Assembly: GCA_047606825.1 (NCBI GenBank)
Contig: JASGDY010000085.1
Coordinates: 17,689 to 81,688, forward strand
Source: Rhizosphaericola sp047606825
GTDB taxonomy: Bacteria > Bacteroidota > Bacteroidia > Chitinophagales > Chitinophagaceae
DNA: 64,000 nt
Direction: 5' to 3'
The notes under the pieces: generated by a model
The model's input: only the letters and a program-made list of their open reading frames with translations
The model's database searches: none
What the model was told of the DNA's origin: nothing
Position numbers and translations under genes: made by a program
Shown: in pieces, positions 43,913-53,242 of the stretch
Layout of the letters: each line of letters starts with the position of its first letter
Numbering within the stretch: the stretch's first letter is position 1

Positions 43913-46183
43913 ATGGCATTTGACATTGAAATGATTAAGCGCGTCTATGCCGCACTCCCGGGAAAAGTCCAAAAAGCTCGGGGATTTGTCGGACGTCCGC
44001 TGACCCTAGCCGAAAAAATCCTTTATGCGCACCTCCATGAAGACCAGAAACTGGAATCTTTTGCACGTGCCAAAGACTACGTCAACTTTGCTCCCGACCG
44101 CGTCGCCATGCAGGACGCGACCGCACAGATGGCACTCTTGCAGTTCATGCAGGCGGGCCGCCCCAAAGCGGCAGTGCCGTCCACAGTGCACTGTGACCAC
44201 CTGATACAGGCCAAGGTCGGTGCGGAACAAGACTTGGCGACCGCCAACAACGTCAACAAGGAAGTCTATGATTTCCTTTCTTCCGTTACCAACAAATACG
44301 GTATCGGCTATTGGAAGCCCGGTGCGGGCATCATCCACCAGGTCGTTTTGGAAAACTACGCTTTTCCCGGCGGCATGATGATCGGCACCGACTCGCACAC
44401 GCCCAACGCGGGCGGCCTCGGCATGATTGCCATCGGTGTCGGCGGCGCGGATGCCTGTGACGTCATGGCGGGGTTGCCCTGGGAACTGAAATGGCCTAAA
44501 CTCATCGGTGTCAAACTCACTGGAAAACTGAGCGGTTGGGCGTCTCCGAAAGACATCATCCTCTGGGTCGCCGGACAGTTGACGGTCAAGGGCGGCACAG
44601 GCGCGATTGTCGAATATTTCGGCGACGGCGCGGACAACCTTTCCGCAACAGGCAAAGGAACGATTTGTAACATGGGTGCGGAAATCGGTGCGACGACATC
44701 ATTGTTCTCTTACGACGCTAAAATGTCGGCTTACCTCAAGGCAACCAACCGTGCGGACGTTGCCGAACTGGCAGACCAGATCACCGACAACTTACGTCCC
44801 GACGCGGAAGTCTATGCCGACCCTGCTAAATACTATGACCAGTTGCTCGAACTGGACCTCAATACATTGGAACCTTATGTCAACGGACCATTCACGCCAG
44901 ATCTGGCCTGGCCTATCAGCAAATTTGCCGATGCCGTCAAAGCCAACCACTGGCCCGAAAAACTGGAAGTCGGGCTGATTGGTTCATGTACCAATTCTTC
45001 TTACGAAGATATTACCAGAGCCGCGTCCGTGGCCGAACAGGCCATCGACAAGGAACTCGAAACCAAAGCGGAATTTACCATCACACCTGGTTCTGAACAG
45101 GTACGCTTCACCATCGAAAGGGACGGTCTGCTCAATACGTTTGGGAAAATCGGCGGTGTCGTATTGGCCAATGCCTGTGGACCTTGTATCGGCCAGTGGG
45201 CACGCCACACGGACGACCCTACGCGGAAAAATTCCATCATCACCTCTTTCAACAGGAACTTTGCGAAACGCAACGACGGCAATCCTGCCACACACGCTTT
45301 CGTAGCATCGCCTGAGATTGTTACGGCATTTGCGATTGCGGGTTCCTTGTTGTTCAACCCATTGAAAGATTCCCTGAAAAACAAGGAAGGACAGGATGTG
45401 AAACTGGCAGAACCCAAAGGTTTTGAACTACCGCCACACGGATTTGCAGTGGACGACCCGGGCTATCAGGCTCCGGCGGCAGACGGCAGCAATATAGAGG
45501 TCATCGTCTCTCCCACCAGCGACCGTTTGCAGCTGTTGGAGCCGTTCCCGGCTTGGGAAGGTACGGACATAAAAGGTCTCCGTCTGTTGATAAAAGCCAA
45601 GGGAAAATGCACGACCGACCACATCTCGATGGCTGGGCCTTGGTTGAAATACCGTGGACACCTGGACAATATTTCCAACAATATGCTCATCGGTGCGGTC
45701 AACGCATTCAATGACGAAACCGACAAAGTCAAAAATGAATTGACGGACGAATATGGTGCAGTGCCCGCAACAGCGCGCGCCTACAAAGCAGCCAATATCG
45801 GCACTATCGTCGTCGGCGACGAAAACTACGGAGAAGGTTCCAGCCGTGAACACGCCGCAATGGAACCGCGCCACCTTGGCGTCCGCGCCATTTTGGTAAA
45901 AAGCTTCGCCCGTATCCACGAAACAAACCTGAAAAAACAAGGGATGCTGGCATTGACTTTTACGGACAAGGCCGACTACGACAAAGTGCAGGAAGACGAC
46001 ACCATCGACATCGACGGACTGACTTCATTCGCTCCGGGCGAGCCCCTGACTATCGTCCTGCACCACAAAGACGGCACGACCGATTCGTTCAAGGTAAACC
46101 ACACTTACAACGAACAGCAAATCGAATGGTTCAAAGCTGGCGGCGCATTGAACATCATCCGCAAGATGCACGCGCAACACTAG
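43913..46183 (+). CDS. Aconitate hydratase
   Basis: From the ATG at 43913 the enzyme has 756 residues, like mitochondrial-type bacterial aconitases. The [4Fe-4S] ligands are in GSCTNSSYED and ACGPCIGQW. The catalytic stretches GTDSHTPNAGG and GDENYGEGSSREHAAM are intact. It isomerises citrate to isocitrate in the TCA cycle. An in-frame extension back to 43832 has no conserved sequence. The gene stands alone between a relic and a REP element. Confidence 0.96.
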   Translation: MAFDIEMIKRVYAALPGKVQKARGFVGRPLTLAEKILYAHLHEDQKLESFARAKDYVNFAPDRVAMQDATAQMALLQFMQAGRPKAAVPSTVHCDHLIQAKVGAEQDLATANNVNKEVYDFLSSVTNKYGIGYWKPGAGIIHQVVLENYAFPGGMMIGTDSHTPNAGGLGMIAIGVGGADACDVMAGLPWELKWPKLIGVKLTGKLSGWASPKDIILWVAGQLTVKGGTGAIVEYFGDGADNLSATGKGTICNMGAEIGATTSLFSYDAKMSAYLKATNRADVAELADQITDNLRPDAEVYADPAKYYDQLLELDLNTLEPYVNGPFTPDLAWPISKFADAVKANHWPEKLEVGLIGSCTNSSYEDITRAASVAEQAIDKELETKAEFTITPGSEQVRFTIERDGLLNTFGKIGGVVLANACGPCIGQWARHTDDPTRKNSIITSFNRNFAKRNDGNPATHAFVASPEIVTAFAIAGSLLFNPLKDSLKNKEGQDVKLAEPKGFELPPHGFAVDDPGYQAPAADGSNIEVIVSPTSDRLQLLEPFPAWEGTDIKGLRLLIKAKGKCTTDHISMAGPWLKYRGHLDNISNNMLIGAVNAFNDETDKVKNELTDEYGAVPATARAYKAANIGTIVVGDENYGEGSSREHAAMEPRHLGVRAILVKSFARIHETNLKKQGMLALTFTDKADYDKVQEDDTIDIDGLTSFAPGEPLTIVLHHKDGTTDSFKVNHTYNEQQIEWFKAGGALNIIRKMHAQH

Positions 46184-46214
46184 TCGTCTGGACGGTTGTT
46201 GTCAGTGAAATGTA

Positions 46215-46236
46215 GAGACGCACGATTGTCCGCCTC
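46215..46236. repeat. REP-like palindrome, copy 1 (GAGACGCACGATTGTCCGCCTC family)
   Basis: The 22-base word matches 17 of 22 bases with the copy at 47713-47734. The two copies flank the J-domain gene. It is followed by TTTTTT and may act as a terminator for aconitase. Confidence 0.6.
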
Positions 46237-46346
46237 TTTTTTGTAAATTGAACTGGTGTACACTTTTTTTAAGTATAAAGTTTTAAGAACGAAATTGAAT
46301 CCGAGATTGTTTCACTTCGTCTTTGCGTGAAAAAACAATTCCCTTA

Positions 46347-46370
46347 TCCCCGCAGCTAAAGCAGCGGGCT
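46347..46370. repeat. Palindrome CCCCGCAGCTAAAGCAGCGGGC family
   Basis: CCCGC(AG)CTAAAGCAGCGGG is a palindrome-like word related to the one at 30293-30310 (CCACCGCTAAAGCAGTGG). Confidence 0.5.
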
Positions 46371-46458
46371 ATCCCAAGGACTACGAACGCTTGAACATCA
46401 GGCTTTCGAATTTTCCTACTTTTCTTTACATTGCACCCATTCATCAAAATAATTTTTC

Positions 46459-47685
46459 ATGCCTAAGCAGTCAAATAATAAAACCGAAAGCAGCCTCATC
46501 ATGGGCAACAACAAAAAAAAGACGTTGAGCAAGGCGCAGCAGACATTTAACCGATTGGTCAAGAAAATCGAGAAAAAGCAGACCGAGCTGGACAAGCTTA
46601 CCCAAAAATTGGACAAAGACCTGCGCTATTACAGCAACACGCTCTATCCCTTGATACAGGAATACGACAATGCCCAAAAAACATTGATTGAAAAACTGGA
46701 CATCGTCCATTCCGACAATAAAATCAAGCTCACCGGCATCCGAAAAAAGCTAAAAACCACCATCGGCATCATGCTCGACGAATATTTGGGAGAGTCCGAC
46801 ACGGAACCGGACGACAACCTTAAACGCATTTACCAGAAAGTGTTCGGCACTTCTTACGACGAAGACATAGAGATGGACATGAAAGAACAGTTTGACAACA
46901 TGAAAAACCAGGTGCATTCCATGTTCCAGTTTGCAGGATTCGACGTTGATGTCAGCGAACTTGACCACAATATGTCCCAAGAGGAACTGACCGCCAAAAT
47001 GATGGAAATCGAGGAACAATTCAAAAAAGAAAACCCTGATAAATTCAAAGAACCCAAACCACGAAAAAAGACAAAAAAACAACTGGAAAAAGAAGCAAAG
47101 AAAAAAGAAATAGAAGCGGCAAAGTCCAAAAACATCAGCACCATCTACAAACAACTCGCCAAAGTGCTGCATCCCGACCTTGAGTCCGACCCTGTCCGCA
47201 AACAGGAAAAGGAAGAACTCATGAAAGAAATCACGACGGCATATTCCAACAACGACCTGCACACTTTGCTCAGGCTGGAACTCCAGTTCCTCCACCGCGA
47301 AGAAAACAACATCGCATCGATGACCGACGAAAAGCTCGCCATCTACAACAACATCATGCAGGAACAAGTAAGCGACCTCGAAAACCAAATCATGGATACG
47401 CTCTACCATCCGCAATACCACGTCCTGCAAGAATATGCGAATGGACCATACGCGATGCAGTACCTCGACCTGCAAAGACCTTTTCAGAAACTGCAACACG
47501 AGGTCAAAACCACTACCAAATACCTCAAGGACTTGGACGGCAACGAAGCCACCGTCCTAAAAACCATCCAAAAAATAATCAACGAATACGAACAGACCGA
47601 CGACGATTTCCATTCGCCTACAATAGTTGAGTTGATAAACAGGATGAACCAGTTTCAAAACTTTGGCGGGAAACGTGGGTGGTAG
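46459..47685 (+). CDS. Protein with a J domain in the middle of long charged helices
   Basis: The 408-residue protein begins with a Lys-rich helix-forming region. A J-domain-like segment lies at about residues 226-275: ISTIYKQLAKVLHPDLESDP, with the HPD motif needed to stimulate a DnaK ATPase, followed by KEELMKEITTAYSNNDLHTLLRLELQ. Long helical regions flank it. It lacks the Gly/Phe and zinc domains of DnaJ, so it would be a specialised co-chaperone for unknown clients. It is probably cytoplasmic because no signal is present. REP-like words stand on both sides. Confidence 0.75.
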   Translation: MPKQSNNKTESSLIMGNNKKKTLSKAQQTFNRLVKKIEKKQTELDKLTQKLDKDLRYYSNTLYPLIQEYDNAQKTLIEKLDIVHSDNKIKLTGIRKKLKTTIGIMLDEYLGESDTEPDDNLKRIYQKVFGTSYDEDIEMDMKEQFDNMKNQVHSMFQFAGFDVDVSELDHNMSQEELTAKMMEIEEQFKKENPDKFKEPKPRKKTKKQLEKEAKKKEIEAAKSKNISTIYKQLAKVLHPDLESDPVRKQEKEELMKEITTAYSNNDLHTLLRLELQFLHREENNIASMTDEKLAIYNNIMQEQVSDLENQIMDTLYHPQYHVLQEYANGPYAMQYLDLQRPFQKLQHEVKTTTKYLKDLDGNEATVLKTIQKIINEYEQTDDDFHSPTIVELINRMNQFQNFGGKRGW

Positions 47686-47712
47686 CATCCTGCGCATCTT
47701 CTGTTTATTATC

Positions 47713-47734
47713 GAGGCGCACGATTACGTGCCTC
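47713..47734. repeat. REP-like palindrome, copy 2 (GAGGCGCACGATTACGTGCCTC)
   Basis: GAGGC and GCCTC form the arms. Related to the copy at 46215-46236 on the other side of the J-domain gene. Confidence 0.6.
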
Positions 47735-47755
47735 CATTATGCGCTGTTATATTGT

Positions 47756-49666
47756 CTAATGGGACACCACTCTTTTTCTCAAACCCTCAACAGGAACGGT
47801 CAACAATCTGCCAATCGGCTTTCCGTCACGGTAACTGACAACCCTTAGCATGGCTGCATCTTTCGGGAGGGCAAATGGCTGTGTATATTTGGGATAGAAC
47901 GTATCAGGAAAGCTATTGTCCACGCTATAATACAAGTCGATATCATCGATTTCTTTTGTAAGTGTAATCCGTAAAGTGCTGTCCGCATTATACGAAACCG
48001 AAATATCCGGGTCATACATGGCAGGTGAATATTTGACCGAATCTGCATCAAAACGCGGAAACTGCGCCTCTACTTTTTTCACGAAAAATGGCCAGTTTTT
48101 CTTGTTTTTAGGAGACCATAACGATTCCGAAACGGCAAAAGCCCTGGGCCACGTCATGTATTGGGCATGGCGGAGGTTGTACACCTGTTCCGTCCAGAGG
48201 TTGGCTTGTCCACCTTTGATGTAAGCGGCGTCGGCACCCGCAGGGACAGGTTCAAATTCATAGGTTTTTTTAAGGCGTAATTGGGCATATACATGCGGCT
48301 CCAGCGATGGGTCTCCCTGCATGAAATCAATGTACGCGTAGGTTGTCGGGCTCATTACCACTTCATGCTTCAACCTGGAGGCAGCAATGCCGCCTTTCTC
48401 CCCGCGCCAGCTCATCACGGCAGCATTGGGAGCCAAACCGCCTTCCAGTATTTCATCCCAGCCGATAACCCGTTTTCCTTTTGACTCGACTATTTTTTCC
48501 ACTTTTTTCTCAAAATAGCTCTGCACTTCTTCGATGTTTTGCATGTGCTCTTTTTTCATCAGGGCGATGATGTCGGGATTGATTTTCCAGAATGTCTTGG
48601 CGCACTCGTCGCCACCGATATGGATGTAGGGGAACGGGAACAGGGAAGACACCTCGGAAAAGACCTTGTCCAGAAATTCATACACTTTGGGATTGGTCGG
48701 GCACAGCGTGTTGTCGTAGTGGGCAACGATACCACTGTCTGTCCAGTCCATAAAACCGCTTTCGCCAGAACGCACATGGTATTTATCGGCTCCGGGGGTG
48801 CATGACAATTCGGGATAGGACGCAACGGCGGCCATACTGTGTCCAGGAATATCTATTTCGGGAAGAATGTCAATAAAATGTTCCTTGGCATATTGTACGA
48901 CCCCACGGATGTCGTCCTGCGTGTAATAACCACCATAATTGTATTTGTCGGTGTCCGATATGGGCGAGAAAGTACCAAAATACCCTATCTTCTTTACTTT
49001 CCACGCCCCTACTTCGGTCAATCGCGGAAGGCTTTTTATCTGTATGCGCCAGCCTTCGTCGTCCGTAAGATGCCAGTGGAACACGTTGAACTTGTATCGC
49101 GCCATCTGGTCAATATATTTTTTTACTTCTTCCTTGGTAAAAAAATGCCGGGAAACGTCGAGCATCAGCCCGCGCCAGGCAAACCTCGGATAATCGACAA
49201 TGGATACACAGGGCAGTTTATATTGCGTGCCTGCACTACTGACCGGGCTTTCTATGGCAGGAGGCATCAATTGCAATAGCGTCTGTGCTCCATAGTACAG
49301 TCCTGCCGCACGGTTGGCAGTAATATGGATGGACGCCCGGGTAACATCAAGACGATAGCCTTCGTTGCCTAACAGTGTATCTTTTTCCTTGTTCAAAGAC
49401 AATACGATTGCTGGGGTGCCACTGTTGCTGACATGTATCCCGGCGGATGATTCGAGCCGCTGGCGTAAAAGCTGTGCGACGGGCAATGCGTCTGGGGATT
49501 CGGGAAGTTTAACAGCAATCGTTTTCGGCAACAGATACCAGCCGGCCTGTCGCTGGACGGATACAGGTTCGGGTATGACTTTGATTGCTTCCCCCGAATC
49601 TTCCTGGCCATATACGGAAGTCAAAAAAAAGCAGAGACTGACGATGAATACGGTTCTTTGTATCAT
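47756..49666 (-). CDS. Secreted beta-N-acetylhexosaminidase, glycoside hydrolase family 20
   Basis: The 636-residue enzyme has a signal peptide (FIVSLCFFLTSVYG), a GH20b N-terminal domain (about 25-155) and the GH20 catalytic barrel (about 160-520). The catalytic pair is Asp353-Glu354 in HIGGDECAKTFW. Other signatures are GLMLDVSRHFF and NVFHWHLTDDEGWRI. A C-terminal beta-rich region follows. It releases terminal GlcNAc or GalNAc from chitin-derived or host glycans. The start is an ATG at 49666. It is convergent with the J-domain gene and divergent from the MRJP operon. Confidence 0.94.
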   Translation of the reverse strand: MIQRTVFIVSLCFFLTSVYGQEDSGEAIKVIPEPVSVQRQAGWYLLPKTIAVKLPESPDALPVAQLLRQRLESSAGIHVSNSGTPAIVLSLNKEKDTLLGNEGYRLDVTRASIHITANRAAGLYYGAQTLLQLMPPAIESPVSSAGTQYKLPCVSIVDYPRFAWRGLMLDVSRHFFTKEEVKKYIDQMARYKFNVFHWHLTDDEGWRIQIKSLPRLTEVGAWKVKKIGYFGTFSPISDTDKYNYGGYYTQDDIRGVVQYAKEHFIDILPEIDIPGHSMAAVASYPELSCTPGADKYHVRSGESGFMDWTDSGIVAHYDNTLCPTNPKVYEFLDKVFSEVSSLFPFPYIHIGGDECAKTFWKINPDIIALMKKEHMQNIEEVQSYFEKKVEKIVESKGKRVIGWDEILEGGLAPNAAVMSWRGEKGGIAASRLKHEVVMSPTTYAYIDFMQGDPSLEPHVYAQLRLKKTYEFEPVPAGADAAYIKGGQANLWTEQVYNLRHAQYMTWPRAFAVSESLWSPKNKKNWPFFVKKVEAQFPRFDADSVKYSPAMYDPDISVSYNADSTLRITLTKEIDDIDLYYSVDNSFPDTFYPKYTQPFALPKDAAMLRVVSYRDGKPIGRLLTVPVEGLRKRVVSH

Positions 49667-50040
49667 GAAGGGAGATTTAATATGTGGTAATCCAATTGTT
49701 TTTTTTTAATGATGTTTTATTGTATAGAGGGGCCAATCCAATTTATCCTACTGACCTATTCAACAATAATAAAAAAACAGAGAAGTACCTGTTCCAAAGA
49801 TAAAAACAATTTGTTTAATGATTGTCCTCTTGTTTTTGGCATCAGGATTTGGGCTTTTTCACTTTTAGCTTACCACGATACGATAAATATACAAAAATAA
49901 CCATTAAATATACCAAGGTTAAAAAAGCGATGCTATCGAACTTTGCAGTCATTGATGTTGTAGGTAACAACGGCTGTGCGCCATAGCCATTGTTTTTATT
50001 GAACATTAGTTCAGTTTTTCGCTTTTTTAAACCAAAAACC
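49667..50040. other. Divergent intergenic region upstream of the MRJP operon
   Basis: AT-rich, no supported gene. A 54-codon minus-strand frame at 49842-50006 with one hydrophobic helix (IAFLTLVYLMVIFVYLSY) is the only candidate and is too weak to call. It must contain the promoters of the GH20 gene and of the amidohydrolase operon. Confidence 0.4.
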
Positions 50041-51411
50041 ATGGTCATGAAACACATTTTTCAATACGCCGTTATAGTCTTGTCATTGACAGTAGCGGCA
50101 TCCTGCGACGGCAATGGAAAGACAAAACAGGAATCCGGTTCCCTATTGTTGCAGGACGTAACGCTGATAGACGGCAACGGCGGACAACCACGGGAACACA
50201 CAGACATATTGGTACAGGGCGACAGCATTGCCGCCATTGGCGACAAACTGGACACTACAGGTGTCAGAACCGTCAACCTGAGCGGCAAAACGGTAATGCC
50301 CACGCTTATATCCGACCATGTGCACATCGGAAACGTGAAAGGAACCACACAAAAGGACGAAAACTATACACGGGACAATATCCTCCACCAGCTCAAGCAA
50401 TACCAGGACTATGGCGTGGAAAACATCCTCGTCATGGGCAGTGACCGCAAGATGCTATTTGAAAGCGGCCTCAGAGACTCTTCCGAAAACGGGTTGCTGC
50501 AAGGGACACGGCTGCATTCCGCCGCTTTTGGCTTTGGCGTTCCGCAGGGTGCGCCGCCGGAAAAAATGGCGATGGACATGGTTTTTCGCCCAGACAACCG
50601 CAACGAGGTAAAGGCGGAGATGGACACGCTGGCCAGCTACAAGCCTACGGTCGTGAAACTGTGGGTGGACAATTTCAACGGTATGTTTCCCAAGATGAAA
50701 CCTGAAATATACAAAGAAGTGATTGACCAGGCACATGCCCACGGATTCCGGGCAGCAGCGCACGTCTACTACCTCTCTGATGCACGGCAGTTGGTCGCCG
50801 ACGGCATCGACATACTGGGGCACAGCATACGCGACAGCGTAATCGACGATGCCTTGATACAAAAAATAAAGGAACAGCATATCGCCTACATTCCCACGCT
50901 TTCCTTGGACGAGTTTGCGTATATCTATGCACGCAAACCGGAATGGATCAACGACCCCTTTTTCAAAGCGTCGCTCCAACCCGGCGTCTACGAAATGATC
51001 ACTTCCGAAAAATACCAGAACGACCTCAAAAATTCGCCGGTCTATGCCAAAAACGTCAAGGCTTTTGAAACAGCGCTCCAAAACCTCAAAAAGCTCTACG
51101 ATGCCGGCGTACTCGTCGCACTCGGCACCGACAGCGGCGCCATGCCTTTAAGGGCACAGGGGTTCAGCGAACACCTGGAACTGGAACTGATGGTACAGGC
51201 AGGGCTGACACCTTTGCAAGCGATTACCGTTGCAACCAAAAATGCCGCACAGGTATTGAAAATAAACAACCATTTTGGCACTATTGAAAAAGGCAAAATC
51301 GCCGACTTCCTTATCGTGGACGGCAATCCGGCAAAAGACATCAAACAGACGCGCAACATCTTTGCGGTGTACAAGGCCGGCAAAGAAGTAAGCAAAGGTC
51401 CTTTGAAATAG
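50041..51411 (+). CDS. Lipoprotein amidohydrolase (imidazolonepropionase-like)
   Basis: From the ATG at 50041 the protein has 456 residues. It has a lipoprotein signal (VIVLSLTVAASC, Cys22) and the amidohydrolase superfamily pattern: ISDHVHIGNV (His-x-His metal ligands), a later His in ILGHSIRDSV, and the Asp ligand in ALGTDSGAMPL. The end has the composite-domain motif GTIEKGKIADFLIVDGNPAKDI. It would hydrolyse a C-N or ring amide bond on the periplasmic side of a membrane. The substrate is unknown. It is the first gene of a tight operon that continues with the cupin 67 bases later. Confidence 0.85.
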   Translation: MVMKHIFQYAVIVLSLTVAASCDGNGKTKQESGSLLLQDVTLIDGNGGQPREHTDILVQGDSIAAIGDKLDTTGVRTVNLSGKTVMPTLISDHVHIGNVKGTTQKDENYTRDNILHQLKQYQDYGVENILVMGSDRKMLFESGLRDSSENGLLQGTRLHSAAFGFGVPQGAPPEKMAMDMVFRPDNRNEVKAEMDTLASYKPTVVKLWVDNFNGMFPKMKPEIYKEVIDQAHAHGFRAAAHVYYLSDARQLVADGIDILGHSIRDSVIDDALIQKIKEQHIAYIPTLSLDEFAYIYARKPEWINDPFFKASLQPGVYEMITSEKYQNDLKNSPVYAKNVKAFETALQNLKKLYDAGVLVALGTDSGAMPLRAQGFSEHLELELMVQAGLTPLQAITVATKNAAQVLKINNHFGTIEKGKIADFLIVDGNPAKDIKQTRNIFAVYKAGKEVSKGPLK

Positions 51412-51478
51412 GTTGCCCGACGTAAAAAATTATATTTCGCAAGGAGTAAAACGTGTAATCATCCTAAATGTAACCGTC

Positions 51479-52066
51479 ATGGAAAGAAGAAAATTTATCA
51501 CTGCCGGTACCATGGCATTTGCAGGGCTTTATTTATCCCAGCGTTTATCCGCCATGACAGCAGTTGAACCGCAACGATTTTATTTCAAGGACGATGGTCG
51601 TATTCCCAACAGCAGATTTCCGTTGTTGCTATATAAGAATGCATTTCCGCAACGTGGCGGCAGCGGCGGCGACTGGCTGGAAGCGCATTTTGCTGCCAAC
51701 GGCTGGAGCAACACCTGGCGCTGGGGCGTTTATCCTTTTCACCACTACCACAGCACTACCCACGAAGTGTTGGGCTGTTTCAGCGGTACGGCATTGCTAC
51801 ACCTAGGCGGGGAAAACGGAAAGAAAGTCAGTGTGGAAGCTGGCGACATCATCGTTATTCCTGCCGGAGTTGGACACAAATGTATCAACTCTAGCGACGA
51901 TTTCACCGTATTGGGAGCATATCCTTATGATTTAAGTCCCGACCTGATGAAAGGTGAAGAAGGCGAACGCCCGGCAGCCGACGAACGTATCGCCAAACTG
52001 AAACTGCCGGACACCGACCCATTTGCAGGCAGTGCTTCAGGCCTTTCCAAAATCTGGACAAAATGA
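51479..52066 (+). CDS. YjlB-like cupin with a Tat-type leader
   Basis: From the ATG at 51479 the protein has 195 residues. The N-terminus MERRKFITAGTMAFAGLYLS looks like a twin-arginine signal. The cupin core reads NTWRWGVYPFHHYHSTTHEV, then GTALLHLGGENGKKVSVEAGD and IPAGVGHKCI, a full set of metal-binding His and Glu residues. This is the YjlB type, usually cytoplasmic and of unknown function, here apparently exported in folded form. Its stop overlaps the start of the first MRJP gene by four bases (ATGA). Confidence 0.8.
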   Translation: MERRKFITAGTMAFAGLYLSQRLSAMTAVEPQRFYFKDDGRIPNSRFPLLLYKNAFPQRGGSGGDWLEAHFAANGWSNTWRWGVYPFHHYHSTTHEVLGCFSGTALLHLGGENGKKVSVEAGDIIVIPAGVGHKCINSSDDFTVLGAYPYDLSPDLMKGEEGERPAADERIAKLKLPDTDPFAGSASGLSKIWTK

Positions 52067-53202
52067 TAAAAAACATTTTCAAGACAATAGGGACATTGAT
52101 GATGGCAATGGGAATACTACCGACGATAGCACAGATGACTAACCAATACCCGCCAGGCACCAGCGTAGCCGTCAGCCTTCCCGACGTGGAACCCGCAGGC
52201 ATCGCCGTAAGCGAAAACGGCAGGATATTCCTGGCGTTGCCTCGTGGCGGCATCAACCACCATTATCCATCCGTTGCGGAAATCATTGATGGCCAACCCG
52301 TGGCGTTTCCCAACGAAAAAATAAATGAAAATGTGGACAGCGACTTGTCCAACCATCTCGTTTCCGTATTGGGCATTACCCTGTATAAAAATACGCTATG
52401 GATACTCGACCAAGGCAAGCGGGCTGGCGTCGACGGCATTCCGGACGGCAGCACCAAGATCGTGGCAGTGGATATCAATACCAAAAAGATTGTCAAAAAC
52501 ATTCCTATTCCCAAGCCATTCTTTAGGGAAACCATACAATTGAACGATCTCCGTTTTGACCCCTTGCACGGAAAGGAAGGAACTGTGTATATTTCCAACA
52601 ACGGTTTTGCAAAACCGGACCAGTCAATCATCCTGGCAGATGTAGCCACGGGACAACTGAGGGAATTGTTCCGAGACATGCCTGAAGTATCGCCCCAAAA
52701 AGGTTTTTTGTATTTCGTGGAAGGCAAACCCCACGTTCTGAACTATGAAAAACCTGCCATGCCGCAAGGTGGTGTCAATGGCATCGAACTCAGCCCCGAT
52801 TGTAAAACCTTGTACTGGACGACCCCCACGAATCCCAATTATTACAGCATCCCGACGGCGGTGATCAGTGACTTCACAAAATCCGAAGAAGCAATCAAAA
52901 AATACATCCGTTGGGAAGGACAAACCGTTTCCAACGGCGGGGTTACAATCGATTCGGACGGAACTTTATATTTCGGCGACGCATCCCGGTACAGCATCAT
53001 CCAAAAAGATACTGCTGGAAACGTCTCCCTCACCGCTTACGACCCGCGGCTGATATGGCCGGACGGCATGGCGTTCAGCAAGGGGTTTGTTTATGTTACC
53101 ATCGGACAATGGCACCGTGCACCGGGATTGAACGGTGGTAAAGACCTACGGCATGGACCTTATGAAGTTTTAAAAATCCCGGTCATACCTCACAAGCGGT
53201 AA
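52063..53202 (+). CDS. Secreted major royal jelly protein (MRJP)/yellow-family propeller, copy 1
   Basis: The 379-residue protein has a signal peptide (about 1-24) and the MRJP pattern: SENGRIFLALPR, LWILDQGKR, LNDLRFD, GIELSPDCKTLYWT, YSIPTAVISDF and WPDGMAFSKGFVYVTIGQW. The MRJP/yellow fold is a six-bladed beta-propeller known from insect royal jelly and cuticle pigment proteins; bacterial homologues are uncharacterised. It starts within the cupin stop codon. Copy 2 lies about 920 bases downstream, copy 3 just after that. A binding or lactone/quinone-processing role is possible but not shown. Confidence 0.85.
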   Translation: MIKNIFKTIGTLMMAMGILPTIAQMTNQYPPGTSVAVSLPDVEPAGIAVSENGRIFLALPRGGINHHYPSVAEIIDGQPVAFPNEKINENVDSDLSNHLVSVLGITLYKNTLWILDQGKRAGVDGIPDGSTKIVAVDINTKKIVKNIPIPKPFFRETIQLNDLRFDPLHGKEGTVYISNNGFAKPDQSIILADVATGQLRELFRDMPEVSPQKGFLYFVEGKPHVLNYEKPAMPQGGVNGIELSPDCKTLYWTTPTNPNYYSIPTAVISDFTKSEEAIKKYIRWEGQTVSNGGVTIDSDGTLYFGDASRYSIIQKDTAGNVSLTAYDPRLIWPDGMAFSKGFVYVTIGQWHRAPGLNGGKDLRHGPYEVLKIPVIPHKR

Positions 53203-53242
53203 TTAGACACTTGCGAAGTATGACTATTAAAAAAAGAGGAAC

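Noticed and set aside
46750..47499. 249-codon Phe-rich frame opposite the J-domain gene
   Set aside because: The Phe and Val richness simply mirrors the Lys and Asp/Glu codons of the real gene.
49842..50006. 54-codon minus-strand frame with one hydrophobic helix
   Set aside because: Could be a small membrane protein, but it has no promoter box, lies in AT-rich DNA and partly precedes a divergent start; not enough support.
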